A stretch of DNA of 64,000 nt from Mycobacterium sp. GTDB lineage: Bacteria; Actinomycetota; Actinomycetes; Mycobacteriales; Mycobacteriaceae. Below are positions 59,711 through 64,000 of the stretch, piece by piece. Made by a program: the position numbers and the translations under genes. The stretch's first letter is position 1. Each line of letters starts with the position of its first letter. The notes beneath the pieces are model-generated. The model saw only the letters and a program-made list of their open reading frames with translations. It made no database searches and had not been told where the DNA came from. The DNA lies in assembly GCA_016197405.1 (NCBI GenBank), contig JACPVR010000023.1, forward strand, positions 1 through 64,000, written 5' to 3'.

Positions 59711-61494
59711 GTCGTCTCCTGCGCTCCGAGCTCGGCCATGGCGCGGTGATAGCCGTCGAGTGCGGCATCGACATCGAAGGACGGCAACAGGCCCTCCTCG
59801 GGCGTACGTAGGCGCTCGGCGTAGATCTCGGGGAACTTGCGCAGGGTGCTCAGAATGGGATTGGGGGAGGTCGCCCCAAGCCCGCACCGGCTGGTCCTGG
59901 CGATGACATCACCCCAACTGACCAGGTCGTCGAGGTCGGTGCGGTCGGCGTTTCCGTCGATCACCAGATCGATCTTCTGCCGTAGCAACACATTTCCCAC
60001 CCGGCACGGCACGCAGATCCCGCACGACTCGTCGACGAAGAACTGTGTGAACTGCCGTACCACGTCGAGCAGGTCGCGCTGGGCGTCGAAGACCATGAAG
60101 GAGCCGTTGCAGGAGATGTCCTCGTAGCCGATGGTGCGCGCACCGTCGATGTCGGCCGAGACCATCTCGCCCGACGGGCCACTGATCTGCACGGCGCGCG
60201 CATCGTGCGCGCCGACCATTGTCAGCACGTCGCGCAGGATTACGCCCCACTCGATTTCGTAGATCCCCGGTGCGGCGCAGTCACCCGCGACGCTGAGCAG
60301 CCTGGTACCCGTGGACTCCGCGGTACCCATGGCGGCAAACCACGGAGCGCCGTGCTCCATGATGGCGCTGGCCGCGGCGAAGGTCTCGACATTGTTGACG
60401 CAGGTGGGCCGGCCCAGGTAGCCGTGATCGGCGGGGAAGGGCGGTTTGAGCCGCGGTGTGCCGCGTTTTCCCTCGCAGGATTCGATCAGGGCGGACTCGT
60501 CACCGCAGATGTAGGCGCCCGCGCCCATTGTGATGCCGATGTCGAAGCCTTCACCCAACAGGCCGGCGGCGCGCATGTCGGCCAGCTGGCGTTCCAGATA
60601 GGCGCGCAGATAGCCGTATTCGGCCCGCAGGTAGAGGATTCCGGCGCCGGCCCCGATCGCGTGGGCAGCGATGCGCATGCCGGCGAAAACCATCTTGGGA
60701 CAGCGGGTCAGCAGGACCCGGTCCTTGAAGGTGCCCGGTTCGCCTTCGTCGGCGTTGCAGATCACGTACTTGCGGTCGCCGGCGGCGGCGCGGCACAGCT
60801 GCCATTTCTGGCCCGTCGGGAAGCCCGCGCCACCGCGCCCGCGCAACCGGGATTCGGTGATCGTGGCGATGACGTCTTCGGGTGGGAGAGCCAACGCGGC
60901 GCCGATCGCGGCGGCATGGTCGGTGTCGGGGTGGTCGAAGTAGACCGGACCGCGGGTGTGGACCGCCGTCGGCACGAGGGCGTCGATGAAGGCCATGTCG
61001 TCGTCGGGCAGTCCTGCCGGGTTGGCGATTTCGGCGGGGGAGCGGCCGCGCCGCAGCGCCGCGATGACGTCGGCGACGGCATCCGGTGTCAGATCGCAGA
61101 ACACCACGTCGTCGATGAGCATGGCGGGTTCGTGATCACTGACCCCGATGCACGGGGTGTCGAAGAGTGAGAATTCGGCCGAGTCGGACGCGCCGAACCG
61201 GGTGCCGGTGTGTGCTTCCAGCGCTTCGCGGACCGGTAGATATCCGCGGTTGCGCGCGATTGCGTTGTCGCTCAGGTAGATCCGGTACTTGCCCGTGGGC
61301 TCGGTATGGAAGAAGTGGTAGAAAGTGGCGGTCTGCAGGACGTCCTCGGCGGTGGTGCCGAGCCAGTCCGCGACCGCCCGGGCGGCCTCGACCGGAATAT
61401 GTCCGATGCCGCGCTGAATATCCCAGAGGACGGCGAGGAGTTCGGTGGCATCCCGCGGATGACGCCGGAGAACTGCCGCGATGTCTAACGCCAT
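59707..61494 (-). CDS. hoxF: Diaphorase subunit HoxF with N-terminal HoxE/NuoE-like domain
   Basis: HoxF binds FMN and NAD+ and passes hydrogenase electrons to NAD+. The 595-residue protein has a NuoE-like domain (about 1-150, with possible [2Fe-2S] cysteine at D-T-P-C near 112). A NuoF part (about 190-590) follows: G-R-G-G-A-G-F-P-T-G near 220, N-A-D-E-G-E-P-G-T-F-K for FMN, G-A-G-A-Y-I-C-G-D-E-S and a [4Fe-4S] site E-S-C-G-I-C-V-P-C-R. The length equals the HoxF type of Ralstonia. It is the first gene of hoxFUYH-W. The ATG at 61494 gives the family start; upstream frame is intergenic. Confidence 0.92.
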   Translation of the reverse strand: MALDIAAVLRRHPRDATELLAVLWDIQRGIGHIPVEAARAVADWLGTTAEDVLQTATFYHFFHTEPTGKYRIYLSDNAIARNRGYLPVREALEAHTGTRFGASDSAEFSLFDTPCIGVSDHEPAMLIDDVVFCDLTPDAVADVIAALRRGRSPAEIANPAGLPDDDMAFIDALVPTAVHTRGPVYFDHPDTDHAAAIGAALALPPEDVIATITESRLRGRGGAGFPTGQKWQLCRAAAGDRKYVICNADEGEPGTFKDRVLLTRCPKMVFAGMRIAAHAIGAGAGILYLRAEYGYLRAYLERQLADMRAAGLLGEGFDIGITMGAGAYICGDESALIESCEGKRGTPRLKPPFPADHGYLGRPTCVNNVETFAAASAIMEHGAPWFAAMGTAESTGTRLLSVAGDCAAPGIYEIEWGVILRDVLTMVGAHDARAVQISGPSGEMVSADIDGARTIGYEDISCNGSFMVFDAQRDLLDVVRQFTQFFVDESCGICVPCRVGNVLLRQKIDLVIDGNADRTDLDDLVSWGDVIARTSRCGLGATSPNPILSTLRKFPEIYAERLRTPEEGLLPSFDVDAALDGYHRAMAELGAQETT

Positions 61495-61576
61495 GTCCGC
61501 ACCGCCCGCCGCGCAGTTTCTTCTGGCTGTGGCTGCTCCGACCCGGGCCGGACCGGCCGGGTTCAGGCTAACATTG

Positions 61577-61643
61577 CCCGCCGAAACGTGCGTTCTGGTG
61601 CGAAAAGTGGTGATTTCGCAACCCGAACGCACGTTTCGGCGGG
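61577..61643. repeat. 19-base perfect inverted repeat (terminator-like element)
   Basis: CCCGCCGAAACGTGCGTTC (61577-61595) is exactly repeated in inverted form at 61625-61643. Inside the 29-base loop a second pair, TGCGAAA (61599-61605) and TTTCGCA (61614-61620), can also form. It starts 21 bases after the permease stop and lies upstream of hoxF, so it should terminate permease transcription. Length and perfection suggest a dispersed intergenic repeat element; only one copy is in this window. Confidence 0.75.
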
Positions 61644-61663
61644 TTGGGGGGCAGGGCTGGGGG

Positions 61664-63199
61664 CTAGGGCAACTTCTTCTTGCCGACCAGTGCGTCGGCC
61701 GGATCCGGCGCGCCGTCGCGGTCGCGGACCACGCGATAGGCGAGGTAGCCGACGATCAGCGTCAGCGCCACGAAGATCACCGCGAAGTACTGCAGGAACA
61801 CCGAGTCGCCGGCGGGGTTGTAGATCTCCTGTCGCGGCCAGCCGATGTTGATCACCAGCAACGTGCCCATCACCACGGCAATCAGGTTTACCGGGATACC
61901 CCAGCGGCCCAGATCCATCACCGGTTTGCCATGCGACAGGCTGGTGCCGCGCAGTCGGTGCACCAGAGCCGGAACGGTCACCATCAGGTAGGCCAGATAG
62001 ACGATGACCACCGAAACCGATGCGATGGCCAGGAACACACTGGCCTGGCCGAGATTGACCAGCAGCACACCGATTGCCAGCGTGGAGACCGCGATACCGG
62101 TGATGACCGGAGTTCCGGTGCGCTTGTTGACCTTGGCCAGGAACTTGCCGAACGGCAGCCTGTTGTCGCGCGCCATCGAGAACATCACCCGGGAGGCCGA
62201 GGCCTGGATGGCCAGCGTCGCCGAGAACATCGCCACCGCGACCAGGGCCAGCAGGGTCTTGCCCAGCCAGGTGTCGAGCTGGCTTTCGATGACCCAGGCC
62301 ATACCGCCGGTGGCCAGATCGTCACCCAGTGCCGGTGCCGACATCAGCGCGGCCAGGATCATCAGGCCGCCACCGACGAAGGACACCAGCAATGCGTTGA
62401 CGATGGCCTTGGGGGCGGTCCGGCGTGGATCCCGGGTCTCCTCGGAAAGCTCTGCGGCACTGTCGAATCCGTACATCACGTAGGCGGCCATCAGCATCGA
62501 GGCCAGGAATGCGGGCAGGTAACCGAGCCCGCTGCCGTGGCCACCGGTGTCGGCGACGGCCTGTACCGGGCTGCGCTCGGCATTGAAGAACATCGCACCG
62601 ATGATCAGGAAGACGCCGATGATCTCCAGCGTGACGCCGGTGACGGTGATGCGTGCCATGAACCGCACACCCGCGGCGCTGATGATGGTGCACAGCACGA
62701 TGGTGATGCTGCCCAGGATGATGCCGTTGGTGGCTCCCGATACCGACAGCGGATCCATATCGTCGCCGACGAGCTGGAATCCGCTCCAGATCGGCGGCAG
62801 CACGGTCTGCATGGCGATGGCCAGCGCCGCGATGCTGACGATGTAGCCGATGAGCATGAACCAGCCGGCGAACCAGCCGATGGCGTTACCGGCCAGCCGG
62901 CGCGACCACTGGTAGATGGCACCGGCGACCGGGAATTTCCCGGACAGTTCGGCGAACACCAGGCATACGCAGAACTGGCACACGAAAACTATCGGCCAGG
63001 TGAAGAAGAAGGCCGGCCCGCCGAGGGCGAAGCCCAGCGGGAAGAAGGCGAACACCGTGGTGAGGATCGACACGAATGAGAAGCCGGCGGCGAACGCCGC
63101 GTAGCCACCGATGCCCCGGTGCAGTTCCTGGGTGTATCCGAGTTCTTCGAGGGTGGCGGCGTCCTCCTGCGAGGAGATCGCGGGATCGAAGGTGGTCAT
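61664..63199 (-). CDS. APC-family amino-acid/amine permease
   Basis: The 511-residue protein has about twelve to thirteen membrane segments. It shows the APC-superfamily pattern: an E-L-H-R-G-I-G-G-Y-A-A-F-A-A-G-F-S start at helix 1, F-P-V-A-G-A-I-Y-Q-W in loop 2 and G-F-D-S-A-A-E-L-S-E-E-T in the middle. It resembles the GABA/choline-type amino-acid transporters of actinobacteria. The ATG has a CAGGAG site. It is divergent from the DUF294 gene. The substrate is not predictable. Confidence 0.87.
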   Translation of the reverse strand: MTTFDPAISSQEDAATLEELGYTQELHRGIGGYAAFAAGFSFVSILTTVFAFFPLGFALGGPAFFFTWPIVFVCQFCVCLVFAELSGKFPVAGAIYQWSRRLAGNAIGWFAGWFMLIGYIVSIAALAIAMQTVLPPIWSGFQLVGDDMDPLSVSGATNGIILGSITIVLCTIISAAGVRFMARITVTGVTLEIIGVFLIIGAMFFNAERSPVQAVADTGGHGSGLGYLPAFLASMLMAAYVMYGFDSAAELSEETRDPRRTAPKAIVNALLVSFVGGGLMILAALMSAPALGDDLATGGMAWVIESQLDTWLGKTLLALVAVAMFSATLAIQASASRVMFSMARDNRLPFGKFLAKVNKRTGTPVITGIAVSTLAIGVLLVNLGQASVFLAIASVSVVIVYLAYLMVTVPALVHRLRGTSLSHGKPVMDLGRWGIPVNLIAVVMGTLLVINIGWPRQEIYNPAGDSVFLQYFAVIFVALTLIVGYLAYRVVRDRDGAPDPADALVGKKKLP

Positions 63200-63320
63200 G
63201 TGGTGCTCCTGGGGTCGGTATTACCTGTCATGCGATAGAAATTAGCCTGGATTGTTGTTACTTGCATTTCCTGCGGATCACAACTGTGTGACCAGATGCC
63301 TCTCGGGTGACAATGTCGGG

Positions 63321-64000
63321 GTGTCCGCCGGCCCGCACCGCAGTATTGCCGCCACCATCGCAGAGATCGATGCTGCCAGTGATGAACCCACGCTGCGCGC
63401 CGGGATCGACGGCGCCCATGACGCCGTGCGCGGCGAACTGGCTGCCCACACCCCGGCCGAGGCGTTGGCCGCGGGCTGGTCGGAGGTGCTTCGGCATGGC
63501 CTGGCGGCCGCGGTGCGACTGACCCCCGAAACCGGGTGGACGTGGTTCGTCTCGGGCAGTGTGGCGCGGGGCGAGGCGGCGCCGGGTTCGGATATCGAGA
63601 CGATGGTCGTCCTCGACGACGCCGTCGACGAGGACGGTAAGTCGTCACTGCTGGCCCGCGCCGCCGAGGTGCATGCGCTGCTGGAGCGGTGCGGCCTGCG
63701 CGGTGATGCCAACGGTGTGCTCGGCAGCAGGCCCCGGTTCTGCCGGCGGATGGGCAGCTGGACGCAGGGCATCGAGCAGTGGACCACCCATCCGGAGCAC
63801 GACCGGGGTGTCGTGATGACGGGCCTGCTCGCCGATTCGGCCGGACTGCCCGGCGTGCGCCGGTTGCCCGATGACGCGCTGCGGGCACCGGTGATCGCCG
63901 CGGCCGCGGCCACGTATCCGGCACGCCAGGCCCTGCTGCAGGATGCGACGGCGTTGCGGGCCGGCTTTCCGTCCCGGTTGCGGATGTTCACCACCGGCGG
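63321..64000 (+). CDS. DUF294/GlnD-like nucleotidyltransferase, 3' end beyond the window
   Basis: The frame from the GTG at 63321 is open to the end of the window (226 codons). The product has a helical N-terminus (1-70). A nucleotidyltransferase-like site follows near residues 77-98: V-S-G-S-V-A-R-G-E, then G-S-D-I-E-T-M-V-V-L, where Asp and Glu are the usual metal ligands. Such proteins are often fused to CBS domains or act in nucleotidyl signalling. An in-frame GTG at 63288 is an alternative start. The gene is divergent from the permease and incomplete here. Confidence 0.75.
   Translation, partial: MSAGPHRSIAATIAEIDAASDEPTLRAGIDGAHDAVRGELAAHTPAEALAAGWSEVLRHGLAAAVRLTPETGWTWFVSGSVARGEAAPGSDIETMVVLDDAVDEDGKSSLLARAAEVHALLERCGLRGDANGVLGSRPRFCRRMGSWTQGIEQWTTHPEHDRGVVMTGLLADSAGLPGVRRLPDDALRAPVIAAAAATYPARQALLQDATALRAGFPSRLRMFTTG

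Noticed and set aside
61481..63079. 532-codon plus-strand frame across the permease
   Set aside because: It is antisense to a clear membrane transporter and has a His/Gln/Asp-rich composition without any family pattern.

Overview
The window is high-GC actinobacterial DNA. The gene content points to a fast-growing, pigmented environmental mycobacterium (Mycolicibacterium type): a CrtYc/CrtYd carotenoid operon, Arr rifamycin ADP-ribosyltransferase, KstR-controlled echA19, many fadE-type genes, LigB, and a Huc-type [NiFe] hydrogenase with HucM. This is inferred from gene families; no rRNA, tRNA, CRISPR array, insertion sequence or prophage was seen.

Layout. 0.1-4.1 kb: a phytanoyl-CoA-dioxygenase-like enzyme, arr behind a rifamycin-associated element (RAE), an EAL-DICT protein, a secreted DUF4189 protein and a VOC protein. 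4.3-11.6 kb: a tightly overlapped carotenoid operon (crtE-crtI-crtB-crtYc-crtYd-crtU-Rieske oxygenase) that should make GGPP, phytoene, lycopene, beta-carotene and an aromatic isorenieratene-type carotenoid, with the IPP isomerase gene converging on its end. 11.7-19.2 kb: a methyltransferase, an SDR, a TetR regulator with its operator, a steroid/fatty-acid catabolic block (echA19 with a KstR box, plus a two-subunit acyl-CoA dehydrogenase behind a doubled palindrome) and a ROK regulator. 19.3-28.0 kb: an MFS exporter operon with two unknown genes, a DEAD-box helicase, cstA-ybdD with a coupled membrane protein, and a GNAT-AAA+ fusion. 28.1-41.3 kb: a leaderless trypsin-like protease with a small beta-sandwich partner, ligB carrying a one-base frameshift, a sulfite-oxidase-like molybdoenzyme, a second beta-oxidation block with a tandem FadR-type regulator, a duplicated metallopeptidase lipoprotein, a HxlR/methyltransferase pair and an AraC regulator.

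41.4-61.5 kb is a hydrogenase island. The first operon (hucM-hucS-hucL-protease-small protein-TPR-NifU/Rieske-NHL-unknown) encodes a group 2a enzyme of the type that scavenges atmospheric H2, with its accessory proteins. hypBA and hypFCDE supply the nickel and Fe(CN)2CO assembly machinery. A leftward hoxFUYH-protease operon encodes a group 3d NAD-linked hydrogenase. One hyp set therefore probably serves two hydrogenases of different groups, each with its own endopeptidase. The window ends with an amino-acid permease and the 5' part of a DUF294 nucleotidyltransferase gene.

Best leads for new biology are the uncharacterised Huc accessory proteins (the extra C-terminal domain on the protease, the 90-aa protein, the TPR, NHL and 276-aa proteins), the Rieske non-haem oxygenase built into the carotenoid operon, the leaderless protease and beta-sandwich pair, and several well-formed operators.
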